Assembly (NCBI GenBank): GCA_019217005.1
Contig: JAHBNG010000067.1
Location: 1-64,000 of the forward strand
Length of the DNA: 64,000 nt
Origin: Chloroflexi bacterium TSY
Lineage (GTDB): Bacteria; Chloroflexota; Anaerolineae; Caldilineales; Caldilineaceae
Direction: 5' to 3'
In this document: in pieces, positions 1 to 8,070 of the stretch
Layout of the letters: each line of letters starts with the position of its first letter
How positions within the stretch are numbered: position 1 is the stretch's first letter
Translations under genes and position numbers: made by a program
The notes under the pieces: generated by a model
Told to the model about the DNA's origin: nothing
The model's input: the letters and a program-made list of their open reading frames with translations, nothing else
The model's database searches: none

Positions 1-14
1 AAGAAAGCAGAAAA

Positions 15-1128
15 CTAAGCTTGTGGTCGACGACGGATAGTTCGTTGACGAATGTGGAAAGATTCGTCATAGGTGGTTCGGTCTTGCCACATTTTCCAAA
101 GAATGGCCAGCCAGCGGTTGGCTAAAAGCCCGATGAGCGACTGACCGAGTGGCCTTTGACGAGCTTGTGTAAAGTAAAGCCAGCAAGCGAGATTGCTGGC
201 GCGAAGAACGAGCAGTTGCTGAGAAAAGTAACGAAACTCTTTATCACAAGAGCGCGAGTGGACCAAGTGGACTTTGCCACTTTGGTTGGTAACGGAGCCG
301 TGCCAGCTAAAGTCTGGACCATGCTGGAATGGAAGCGGCGGCGATCTTCGCCAAATTGACCAGCAAAGAGGAGCCAAGAGCTCCTCGCCCGCAGGGAAGC
401 AAAATGGGGTGATCCTCGTGTTGCAGAAAAGAGAGTTCAACTGTTGGAGTGTTGCTTGCTTGGAGTTGAGGGTATGGAGCAAGAGTCGGGGTTGTTGGGC
501 TTGAACTGACAAGCTTGGGCAACACCGGAGCTGAACGGGGATGTTGTGTGGTCAAGGCATCAAAACAGGTGAGCCATTTGGAGGGCTGATTATGTTTATG
601 CTTGAGAAAGACCTGAAATTCATCATAGGTTGCTTTTTCTGCTGCTTGCGGCGACGGATAAGCCAGAATCAGATGAGCTGCAATGGCGATGGCCAACTAA
701 AGACATTGAGCAAAGCGGGATGGTATCTGAGCAAACAACTACGCAAGCGATTGGAGACAGCAACCGTTTCTTTGCGCCAAAACTCGGTCATGCTCACCAC
801 GATGCGCATTTGCTGGAGTAATTCACTCCCTGGATGCCAAGGATGTTGTACCGAGCTTCCGACTTGCGTTGACCACGTTCGGTGGGAGGACATATAGATT
901 TGTATACCCAGCATCCCATAAGTAGTCAATTATCAGATTATGTGCTGTCTCTAATCCGATTCGACATTTTTCATGGCCGATATCCATCGTTTCTCGCCAC
1001 TTTTCTAGTTGCTTAAAGCCATCCACACTATGTTCTATTGTCATGTAGTTAATTCGACGACCGTTTTCATCCGTTATCATTACATCATGTTTTGTTTCAC
1101 TCCAGTCTATTCCTATGAATATCTGCAT
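15..1128 (-). pseudogene. IS110-family DEDD transposase, left gene of twin element, broken
   Basis: The N-terminal reading frame, starting at 1128, begins MQIFIGIDWSETKHDV and contains GLETAHN, the first two acidic positions of the IS110 DEDD (RuvC-like) domain. The coding region is then interrupted: relative to copy B about 75 bp are missing near 845, exactly where the D-x-D part of the domain (ESDAYTIAEL) should lie. Further frameshifts split the C-terminal half over frames ending at 15 and 307. The gene should be inactive. It is paralogous to, but clearly different from, the right-hand transposase. Confidence 0.85.
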
Positions 1129-1203
1129 TTTTTGACCTCCTCATTCACTTGAGGATTGCCTTTGGTCATTTTTTTCGGACGCTCTTTTCCGTTTTCCTAT
1201 TAT

Positions 1204-1320
1204 GGCATTCGAGATGCTACACGCTTGCGACGGTTCTAGGCGTCGGCTTGGTGGACGGTCCGGGAAGGGCGGTCGCACCGCGGGAAGAGGGCGGTCCTTT
1301 TTACCAAGCCGGAGTTCGAT
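1204..1320 (-). ncRNA. Candidate bridge-RNA-like structured region of left transposase (copy A)
   Basis: This region lies just upstream of the left transposase and is similar, in the sense orientation, to 1500-1620 upstream of the right transposase. A 9-bp stem (1244-1252 with 1303-1311) encloses a conserved GCGGTgcgACCGC hairpin. Compared with the right-hand copy the outer stem shows three compensatory base-pair changes. IS110-family elements are known to express a bridge RNA from a noncoding end; that this is one is inference. Confidence 0.5.
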
Positions 1321-1361
1321 TCCGAGTGACAGCTTCTCTCTTTCTGTCTCTCTCATTCTAA

Positions 1362-1458
1362 CTCCTTTCCTATATTATCTAATAGGAAGAGGTCAAGAAC
1401 AGTCTCGTTGACGATCTCATACCTGACCTCTTCCTGTTAGGTAATATAGGAAAGGGAG
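1362..1458. repeat. Palindromic centre of twin element (copy A)
   Basis: Arms at 1362-1395 and 1424-1458 are near-perfect inverted repeats containing CCTATATTA/TAATATAGG and GGAAGAGGTCA/TGACCTCTTCC. The palindrome sits at the junction between the two divergent halves. It could be the fused left ends of two IS110 units or a divergent promoter/operator region. The equivalent in copy B is about 39341-39437. Confidence 0.75.
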
Positions 1459-1499
1459 ATAAAATAAGGGAAGGCAAAAGCAAGGAAAGCCGAAACTTA

Positions 1500-1620
1500 T
1501 TGGACTCTCGACCTGGCAAAAAGGACCAACCTCTTCGAGCGGTGCGACCGCCCTTCCCGGACAGTCCGCCAGGTCGACGCCGTGCAACGTCGAAAGCGTG
1601 CAGCACCTCGAGTGCCATAA
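1500..1620 (+). ncRNA. Candidate bridge-RNA-like structured region of right transposase (copy A)
   Basis: A perfect 10-bp stem, TCGACCTGGC (1508-1517) with GCCAGGTCGA (1568-1577), encloses the hairpin GCGGTgcgACCGC (1539-1551). The region lies 60-180 bp upstream of the right transposase start. It is conserved in sequence and pairing with 1204-1320 read on the other strand. The function as a guide RNA is inferred from the IS110 family. Confidence 0.5.
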
Positions 1621-1684
1621 CAGGAAAACGGAAAACAGCGTCCAAAGTTGAGGAGCTCAGGCGATACGGGAGAGGAGGTCCAAG

Positions 1685-2899
1685 ATGAAAGTGAAAATGG
1701 GAATCGACTGGAGTGAAAAGAAACATGATGTGATGATGTTGGATGAGACAGGACGAGCGCTGGGCTATGCGCAGATAGAGCATAGCCAGAAGGGATTTCG
1801 CCAAATTGAAGAAATGAGAAAGAAGACAGGAGCGAGCCATGATGAAGTGACAGTGGGACTGGAAACAGCGCATAATTTGCTGATTGATTATCTCTGGTCG
1901 AGCGGGTACAAGAATGTCTATGTGGTGCCGCCGAATGTGGTGAACAAGAGTCGGGAGCGCTATAGTCAAAGTGGTGCGCATAATGATAAGAGTGATGCCT
2001 ATGTGATAGCAGATTTGTTGCGGACCGATGTCCATCGATTTTATCCTTGGTCACCTGGCAGTGAATTACTCCAGCAGATGCGAGTGGTCAGCAGTGCCAC
2101 ACAATACTGGACCAAAGAGACTGTGGCCTTATCCAACCGTCTGCGCGCTTGCCTGTTGCGTTACCATCCGGCGCTGCTTGAGGTCTTCAGCAACTGGCCT
2201 TCTCGGATTGCCTGCCACCTGGTTCTGACCTATCCAACGCCAGAGCATGTGCGCAACTCCACCTATGAAGGCTTCCAAGAGTTTCTCAAGCAGCACCGAC
2301 ATACGCAACCCCGTAAATGGGTCACTTGTTATGATAAGTTAACCGCCACTTATCCCACATCAGCTCCTGCATTTGTGCCAGCGTATCAACGAGAAGCTCT
2401 TCAGCTGGCTGAATGTCTTTTGCTTGCACTGCGCTATGAACAAGAGACCCTTGACCAGTTACAGTCACTTTTTCTGCAACATCCGGATCAGCATATCTTT
2501 GCTTCTTTACCTGGTGCTGGCCAGCTTTTAGCTCCCAGTCTTCTGGTCAAGTTTGGCGAAGACAGGAACGCTTTCCTCTCCCATGAGCCTTCAGTCTCTG
2601 GCGGGAACCTGTCCTGTCACCAAACAAAGTGGCAAAGTCAGAACCGTTCATTTCCGCAGAGCTTGCGATCACGACTTTCGTTATTTTACTCAGCAATTTG
2701 CTCGCTGCTCCCGCAAAGAGTCTTCTTGGGCCGCTGCTTTTACACCGCCGCTCGCCAACGCGGTCTCAAAAGAGTCATGCTGATCGCACTCGCTAATCGC
2801 TGGATTTGCATCATTTGGAAATTGTGGCAAGACAAGAAACCTTATGATGAATCTTTCCATTTGCAGCAACGAGCCCATCGTCGCCAACCTATCGCTTAA
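1685..2899 (+). CDS. IS110-family DEDD transposase, right gene of twin element (scrambled C-terminal domain)
   Basis: The 404-aa frame begins MKVKMGIDWSEKKHDV and carries the full N-terminal DEDD set: the Asp in GIDWS, the Glu in GLETAHN and the two Asp of KSDAYVIADLL. The C-terminal helix-hairpin-helix and serine domain begins at GAGQLLAPSLLVKFGED. After GEDR about 60 residues are read in the wrong frame: three single-base losses relative to copy B (in short A, C and T runs between about 2566 and 2742) cancel out, so the frame stays open. The segment replaced includes the motif read in copy B as LAGTCPVTKQSGK, expected to hold the catalytic Ser. A good ribosome site (GAGAGGAGG) precedes the ATG. 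Probably inactive as written, or a sequencing artefact. Confidence 0.8.
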   Translation: MKVKMGIDWSEKKHDVMMLDETGRALGYAQIEHSQKGFRQIEEMRKKTGASHDEVTVGLETAHNLLIDYLWSSGYKNVYVVPPNVVNKSRERYSQSGAHNDKSDAYVIADLLRTDVHRFYPWSPGSELLQQMRVVSSATQYWTKETVALSNRLRACLLRYHPALLEVFSNWPSRIACHLVLTYPTPEHVRNSTYEGFQEFLKQHRHTQPRKWVTCYDKLTATYPTSAPAFVPAYQREALQLAECLLLALRYEQETLDQLQSLFLQHPDQHIFASLPGAGQLLAPSLLVKFGEDRNAFLSHEPSVSGGNLSCHQTKWQSQNRSFPQSLRSRLSLFYSAICSLLPQRVFLGRCFYTAARQRGLKRVMLIALANRWICIIWKLWQDKKPYDESFHLQQRAHRRQPIA

Positions 2900-3131
2900 T
2901 TGCTTCTAATTTTTTACTATGTATCGCCTTTGGGTTCCTTGCCTTTGTCCTCATCTATATGTTGACATAACACGCTGCTGGTTCTCTCTATCAGTTCTTC
3001 TTCAACGCGCCCTTTTGGAACTGCCATTACATACAAAGCGTGTCCGGGAAGTTACGCTCCCTGTATTCCGGAAGAACCGATTCTTTTAATAGCAATATTC
3101 TGGAACTTGACGTGACTGAACCACGTTTCAT

Positions 3132-3983
3132 TCATGCCCCCCAGATCAGTGTACGCATCTGTGCCAACGTCGGTACCACGGTCTTCAATAGATAGGGCGT
3201 TTCGACATTAATCCCCCAGTTGTGTGGATGCATGGCGCTGGGATGGGTAAAGGAGGCGACGAGCGCTTCGCTGTTTTTGAAACTGGCCTTGAAGATCGGC
3301 TCCGCAACGGGCGTGAGCTCATCAAAAGCACGCTGCACATGGGGCCACATGGATTTGCCACCAACCAGGATGACGGTGGGTTCCAGAATCTCCAGCGTTG
3401 CCCGAAAATGTGCATTACAGTTGCGCCGCATCGTAGTTGTTGATTCACCGCGCTTGCTTCGCTTGGTCGAATGGGCCGAACAGAGCAGATAGTTGACCAG
3501 GGCAAAGCAGTGAAGCAGATGGACCTGGGTACCATCAATCAGCGTCACATGTTCTCCTGCATAGTCGGTCCCCAACCCATTGCCAAAGAGCAGCCGCAGC
3601 GCGCTGGTAATACCCTTCATGTGCTGCGTGCGGGCGCTGTAACCCGCTTCGGCAACAAAGCGTTGCGCCGTTGCCGTGCGCGCAATCGCAACCCGTCGCC
3701 GCCGCATAGACGTATGTGGGATGCCGATCCCCGACTCTTGCCCCACGATAACGATCCGCAGCGGTTGGTCATTAACAGTCAAATCATAGTGGCTACCTGG
3801 CGCGTTGAGTTGACCTGCAGCGAAGTGCCCCGCCTCGCTTGTGTATGATGCCTTGCAAACTGACCAGTAGTCACAACAGAATCTACTGCCTGCAAGGACC
3901 TGTTCAGAGTAATAAATTTGGAGTTTGCGGTACCGTCGCGTCGTCTGGCGTTGATTCGGCTGAATTCTCACGCGTGTGCTCAC
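3132..3983 (-). CDS. Conserved hypothetical protein, possibly uracil-DNA-glycosylase-fold
   Basis: 283 aa. It starts with GTG, overlapping the stop of the upstream sialidase-like gene (GTGA), so the two are translationally coupled. An N-terminal Cys-rich stretch (FCCDYWSVC) is followed by a Rossmann-like core with LRIVIVGQESG and, later, LEILEPTVILVGGKSMWP, then a conserved-looking FTHPSAMHPHNWG near the end. The order of these pieces recalls uracil-DNA-glycosylase superfamily proteins. The resemblance is weak and I would not assign an activity. Coupling to a glycosidase-like gene is unusual for a repair enzyme. The gene ends about 80 bp from the twin IS element. Confidence 0.55.
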   Translation of the reverse strand: MSTRVRIQPNQRQTTRRYRKLQIYYSEQVLAGSRFCCDYWSVCKASYTSEAGHFAAGQLNAPGSHYDLTVNDQPLRIVIVGQESGIGIPHTSMRRRRVAIARTATAQRFVAEAGYSARTQHMKGITSALRLLFGNGLGTDYAGEHVTLIDGTQVHLLHCFALVNYLLCSAHSTKRSKRGESTTTMRRNCNAHFRATLEILEPTVILVGGKSMWPHVQRAFDELTPVAEPIFKASFKNSEALVASFTHPSAMHPHNWGINVETPYLLKTVVPTLAQMRTLIWGA

Positions 3984-5149
3984 TGAAGATGTTCTGTTGG
4001 CTTCAACTCAAGCGCCAACTGGCGAAAATCTTTGATGCGATGTAGCGTAACCAGATTTGTATCATGCTGATTCTTGCCTCCCTGAGAGGTTCTCGAAATG
4101 ACCAACAACTCCTCCCCCACAATCAGCTGAGATGCGTAGCTAAAAGCTTCAAAGATACTCGTGCTCATGGCCACGCAACCAGCTTGAAACCAGTTGAGTG
4201 CATCCAGGCTGTACATGAGCATGAGGATACGCCTCTCGTTGCCCGGAGGGCTGGCGAAGCCAAGACGGCGTAGCGGCTCGCGTGGCTGCCAGGTGTTGGT
4301 CGGCAGAGTGACCGTCGTCCAGAAGAGATCGCTCACCTCATCATAGACAATGTGAAACTTGCACTGCGCGCCCGGCATGGGATAGAACTGGACGAAGCGA
4401 TAATACATGGTTTCACCATCATCGTCCAACTGACAGACAGCGGTCATGCCACCTGTTGTGTGACCGTCGATGATCGTGCGAAGCAGCATGCGCATCTCGC
4501 CACGGACGTCGATAACATTGCCTTCAATGAAGCAATCTTCCACCACCTTGTCTGCTGCGCTGGCCGCATATCTCCGCTGGCTCAGAACATCCGGCACGCC
4601 GGGAAAACCCACATGATTCGACATGCGCCATGCCGCCGATGTGAGTAGATCTTGACTGAGATCACCCGCAATCACCAACGACTTCCACTGACTGCGGCCA
4701 ACCGCATCATCTCCTGGCGGGCAGGTCTCGAAGGCTCGATAGACGAAGCCATTCTTGAAAAGTATGTGGGTGGGGGCATTGTGGTAGCGCCCTTCAAAGA
4801 GGACCGCAGGGTCGGTCCAAGATTCGCCCTCGTCTTCCGAGCGGGAGATGATGATCTCGCGACTCTGCCGGCGGTTGCCAATACAGTAGAGCGTCTGGTC
4901 TACAACAAAGAGCGAGGGCCAAATGATGTCGAGCGCGGCCGTTTTACGCCAACTCGCTCCAACATCATCGCTGACCAGTATCTCAAGCTGATTGGGAATG
5001 GTTTCTGTATAAGGCTGAGGTTGGAACCATTCGTAGGAGGCAAGACGCCCAGACGGCAGTTGGGCCAGACAAGGCGAACCGGTATAGTTGTTTTCGGGGT
5101 CAGAGGATTGGGTGAGGATTTGGTAATCTTGCGCGAGTATTTTTGTCAT
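3980..5149 (-). CDS. Sialidase-like (BNR/Asp-box) beta-propeller protein
   Basis: About 390 aa. Two Asp-box motifs (SDDVGASW and SEDEGESW) lie about 50 residues apart in the N-terminal third, after an opening strand with SPCLAQLPSGRL, as in six-bladed exo-sialidase propellers. No signal peptide is visible, so the protein is probably cytoplasmic. I prefer the ATG at 5149 (MTKILAQDYQ) over an upstream ATG at 5179. Proteins of this type cleave terminal sugars or only share the fold; the substrate cannot be told. The gene is co-transcribed with the following gene through a 4-bp overlap and runs away from the divergent Phd gene at 5235. Confidence 0.75.
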   Translation of the reverse strand: MTKILAQDYQILTQSSDPENNYTGSPCLAQLPSGRLASYEWFQPQPYTETIPNQLEILVSDDVGASWRKTAALDIIWPSLFVVDQTLYCIGNRRQSREIIISRSEDEGESWTDPAVLFEGRYHNAPTHILFKNGFVYRAFETCPPGDDAVGRSQWKSLVIAGDLSQDLLTSAAWRMSNHVGFPGVPDVLSQRRYAASAADKVVEDCFIEGNVIDVRGEMRMLLRTIIDGHTTGGMTAVCQLDDDGETMYYRFVQFYPMPGAQCKFHIVYDEVSDLFWTTVTLPTNTWQPREPLRRLGFASPPGNERRILMLMYSLDALNWFQAGCVAMSTSIFEAFSYASQLIVGEELLVISRTSQGGKNQHDTNLVTLHRIKDFRQLALELKPTEHLQ

Positions 5150-5234
5150 TTGGAATAATCTCAGCCTATAGATTATCAATTTGACAATTGTTTCGGTATG
5201 GCTATAATTCTAGCCATGAAGAGGAGTTTACTTT

Positions 5235-5516
5235 ATGAAAATTGCACCACTTGCAGAAGTGAAAGATCGCTTCAGTGCTTACATCGATGATAGTAATGAA
5301 TCACCAGTAGTCGTTACCCGAAACGGTCGACCAGTTGCAATCCTCATCGGCATCGAGGATGCTGAAGACCTTGACAGCCTGTTATTGGTGCATAATCCTC
5401 GTTTTCTACAACTACTTGATGAGGCTCGCCAAAGGGTTCGGATCACAGGTGGTGTGCCTCTAGCCGAATTTCGTCGTCAGCTAGAGGATTCTGCTGTTGA
5501 GACTGAGTCGGTTTAG
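5235..5516 (+). CDS. Phd/YefM-family type II antitoxin, orphan
   Basis: 93 aa. The N-terminal Phd fold is evident: MKIAPLAEVKDRFSAYIDD, then PVVVTRNGRPVAILIGIED, the usual dimerising DNA-binding part that represses its own operon. The C-terminal tail is acidic and flexible as in toxin-neutralising regions. A strong ribosome site (GAGGAG) lies before the ATG. No toxin follows: the ISAzo13-type element begins 7 bp after the stop, and beyond it lies an oppositely oriented HigA gene. The partner toxin may have been lost at the insertion, or the gene may be a solitary regulator. Confidence 0.85.
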   Translation: MKIAPLAEVKDRFSAYIDDSNESPVVVTRNGRPVAILIGIEDAEDLDSLLLVHNPRFLQLLDEARQRVRITGGVPLAEFRRQLEDSAVETESV

Positions 5517-5523
5517 TTTCTTA

Positions 5524-6817
5524 GGCTAAACCAAAAAAATAATTATACGCGAACGAGAGAATGGAGAGGGGGAATAAGGACAAACCATTTTTCTAAACCA
5601 GGTAAACGTTGGAAGCGTTGTTCCAAACGGTCCATCTCTTTCTGAGTGAGTTTGACGCCGGTCTCATAAAGAGTGGAATTCAGGTGAACGAAGGGTTGTA
5701 GTTGGTTAAAGCGAAAAGAACGGGCAAAATTGAGAACAGTCTCAAGAGAATCGAGAAGAGAACCGTTCCAGTGTTTTTCAAGATGGCCCCAAACCCGTTC
5801 GATGGGGTTGTATTTACTGTGATAAGGAGGGTAGCAGGCGAGCTGAATAGAGAGACGATAGTGCTCAACAAACTGAGTGAGACGATACATAAACTGAGTC
5901 CGACGGGTATGATTTTCGGGACCATTGTCCTGATTGATCACGAGGGTCTTGACATGAGGAAAGTGTTCACGTACGCTTTCCCAAAATCAATCAGGCAGTC
6001 GACAATAAAGTCACTCGTCACTTTCGACTGAGTCAAGTAAAGAAAGAGTTCCTTGGTTGAAGGGAGGTAAATGCCAAAAGGTGACTTTCTCGGTCTTCTT
6101 ATCTTGAAAGTCATGATCGAGCGCTTTGACAACCACTCGACTTATCCCTTCTCTCGAGAAACGGTCAAGTAAAATCGTCGCTTTGGCATCCCAAGAGAGG
6201 CGCAGAACCGTCTCGTCTGCATCCGCTTCTTGATTGATCTGATGAATTCTATCAAAGATCGCATCGGTCTCTGGGATCTTTTTCACTGGTTGACTTTTTT
6301 TGACCCGGTTTGAGCCATAGCCTAACTCATTGAGCTTCAAGCGGATGGCCTCTTCGCCAGGCAATTCCTCATCTGTGTATCCTTTCTGCTCGATGAGCTG
6401 GGTACGCATTTCGGCGGCGGTTAGTCGAGTGTACAATTGGGGTTCGAAAGGTGGGATCGGTCTGGCTGAATTGATCGGCGATTTCAACCATATTGGCCAG
6501 TAAAGTGGGGATATGGTCTTCGGCTTTTGCGACCACGTCGGTGGCTTTGGTCGACATAACAGAAGCCGCCTTCTAGTTCTTCCAGGGCTTTGGCTATCGT
6601 CGCCCGATTCCAGCCCAACTCTCGTTCTGCTTTCGTCGGACTCCCTTCGCATATCGTTTTGACCGTTTGGGCCATGAAGTGCCTTCTTTCGTATCCACTT
6701 AACATGGCCTTCGTCTCTTTCAAGACTTCAACCATTTCTGGCGAGATTGTCATTTTTGCTCCTTTTGGAGAGCTAGTTTAACACCTTCTCGCGTATATTT
6801 TATTTTTTGGATTGGCC
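5524..6817 (-). mobile_element. ISAzo13-type insertion sequence, degraded
   Basis: Imperfect terminal inverted repeats of about 30 bp open with GGCTAAACC (5524) and, on the other strand, GGCCAATCC (6817), each running into an A/T stretch and ATACGCGA. TTA flanks both ends (5521-5523 and 6818-6820) and is the likely target duplication; the right TTA is also the stop codon of the HigA gene. The element contains one broken transposase gene. Confidence 0.75.
5543..6753 (-). pseudogene. ISAzo13-family (Rhodopirellula-type DDE) transposase, frameshifted
   Basis: Pieces of one transposase occur in order in three frames: an N-terminal helix-turn-helix region (from 6753, ERELGWNRATIAKALEELE), a central part (6011-6652), and a C-terminal DDE part (5543-5941) with NQDNGPENHTRR and CYPPYHSKYNPIERVWGHLE. 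The last two motifs hold the second Asp and the Glu of the catalytic triad and are typical of ISAzo13 transposases. At least two frameshifts separate the pieces, so no active enzyme is expected from the sequence as given. Confidence 0.85.
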
Positions 6818-7126
6818 TTACACCTTCCAGAACCGCTTCATCCTCAACACAAAAGGGGTGATCTTAAGCTGCTCTGCCTTCTGTTGAATTTGGGCCAAAT
6901 CATACTGATTTTGTAACCGCAGCCAACCTTCGGGGCTACGTCCAAACGCCTTCGACAACCGAAATGCCATCTCTGGCGAGATACTTGCATGACCATTGAT
7001 CAGCGTTGAAAGGGTTTTGCGCGTGACGCCCAGGCCAGCCGCAGCTGCGGTTATCGTAAGGGCCAACGGCTCAATATATAAATCCCGAATAATTTCGCCT
7101 GGATGGGGCGGATTCTTCACCGGCAT
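6818..7126 (-). CDS. higA: HigA-family antitoxin (XRE helix-turn-helix), orphan
   Basis: 102 aa. It opens with [16 protein letters not shown] and continues [53 protein letters not shown], the hallmark order of HigA/VapI antitoxins (helix-turn-helix at about residues 28-65). HigA normally follows higB, but the 69 bp upstream hold no toxin gene and the next gene upstream is an unrelated synthase. The stop codon coincides with the inferred target duplication of the ISAzo13-type element, so the last residues may have been altered by the insertion. Confidence 0.85.
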   Translation of the reverse strand: MPVKNPPHPGEIIRDLYIEPLALTITAAAAGLGVTRKTLSTLINGHASISPEMAFRLSKAFGRSPEGWLRLQNQYDLAQIQQKAEQLKITPFVLRMKRFWKV

Positions 7127-7195
7127 GGTTTGTAATCTCCTACTACAACTTATTTGGAAGGTGGGTCAAATATTACTTAGCAAAACCTATCACTT

Positions 7196-8011
7196 CTACC
7201 CAATCGGATTGAAGTTCCACCCTTCACGCATAGACTCCACAAACATCGCCTGGCTTGGCATGATATTCGAGACGTTGCACTCTGGGCCAAATAGTGTGAA
7301 ATAGCGCTTCAAATGTTGATGCCATCTGTCTCGGCCCGCTTTAGGAGAATCGACCTCAAAGACCAGCTTCGCCAAACCGAGTTCATCAATGAGTGGGCCA
7401 ATTTCGTCCGCCGCCTGCTCACCCAATAGATCGAAGGCATCGTGGTCAATCATCATCTTGAATGCACCCGCCTCCAGAAAAGGTGTCGCTGCACGAAGCA
7501 TCTCCTCTGCGGATGAAGCCCGTTTTGGCTGGTTGGGATCCCAGTTGTGGAGTGGATGATATTCAAAGTAGAAGCGCATATCGTTATCCAGAGCCAGTTG
7601 GCGCCAAGCTTGCCACTGTTGGGGTGTCACATCATCTCCGGTGTTCATAAACTCAACGACCCGGAATCCCAGTGCATGTGCGGCAACAATCGCCTTGTCC
7701 ACAACACCGTGCTCATAGGCACGCATAAAGTAAGTATGATCGAGGTAGGGTTCCACGTCATATTGTTGATAGGTGGCGACTTTGCGCCTCATCCAATCCG
7801 CCGGGCTGTAGAGAATCTGATTGGTGACGATTTTGACGTGATCCAGCCGCGGTCCGGTGACTTCCAGAAAATCAGCCAGCTCGACCAACCCCATCCGCTC
7901 TAGATAGGGTGCTTCATCGTAACCAACATCTTTGAGCCAGGTCTGCCGTAATTCACGTGGCTTTGTAAAGTCAGGAATGGGGAAAATGTCGCCCATTGAA
8001 TCGATTTGCAT
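7196..8011 (-). CDS. ComA-like (phosphosulfolactate synthase family) protein
   Basis: About 270 aa (285 aa if the upstream start at 8053 is used). The family signature is clearest near the C-terminus, YFTLFGPECNVSNIMPSQAM, matching the FGPNVNLGNI-type motif of ComA proteins, and in the order of a (beta/alpha)8 barrel: LADFLEVTGPRLDHVKIVTN, then AYEHGVVDKAIVAAHALGFRVVEFMN. ComA joins sulfite to phosphoenolpyruvate in coenzyme M and sulfolactate synthesis; homologues with other roles exist. It is the last gene of a sugar ABC transporter operon, after a GNAT gene with an 18-bp gap, so a role with an imported (possibly sulfonated) compound is conceivable but unproven. Confidence 0.65.
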   Translation of the reverse strand: MQIDSMGDIFPIPDFTKPRELRQTWLKDVGYDEAPYLERMGLVELADFLEVTGPRLDHVKIVTNQILYSPADWMRRKVATYQQYDVEPYLDHTYFMRAYEHGVVDKAIVAAHALGFRVVEFMNTGDDVTPQQWQAWRQLALDNDMRFYFEYHPLHNWDPNQPKRASSAEEMLRAATPFLEAGAFKMMIDHDAFDLLGEQAADEIGPLIDELGLAKLVFEVDSPKAGRDRWHQHLKRYFTLFGPECNVSNIMPSQAMFVESMREGWNFNPIG

Positions 8012-8070
8012 CTGATGTCCCTTAAATTTGTATCTGTTCGAACGCTCGGTCAAGCAATCGATTCCAACTA

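Larger units (their letters stand above)
1..3053. mobile_element. Twin IS110-like element, copy A (left end outside window)
   Basis: Two IS110-family transposase genes point away from each other (15-1128 minus; 1685-2899 plus) around a shared noncoding centre that is a near-palindrome at 1362-1458. The same arrangement recurs in the same orientation at 37621-41031, so the pair appears to be carried as one unit. The right end is placed where similarity to copy B stops, after AAGCGTGTCCGGGAAGTT (3036-3053); the inverse of that string opens copy B at 37621. The left end lies before base 1. Copy A carries many one-base differences from copy B, mostly in homopolymers, and a deletion in its left transposase. 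Confidence 0.8.

Noticed and set aside
1308..1330. GTTCGATTCC, resembling a tRNA T-loop
   Set aside because: No acceptor stem, anticodon arm or CCA-like context; it lies within the noncoding centre of the twin element and is repeated with it.
1379..2054. Long minus-strand open frames (about 218 and 185 aa) opposite the right transposase
   Set aside because: They are low-complexity complements of the transposase and its upstream region, with no family features; the plus-strand frame has clear DEDD motifs.
4652..5158. 168-aa plus-strand open frame opposite the sialidase-like gene
   Set aside because: It is the complement of a gene with two Asp boxes and has no recognisable motif or ribosome site.
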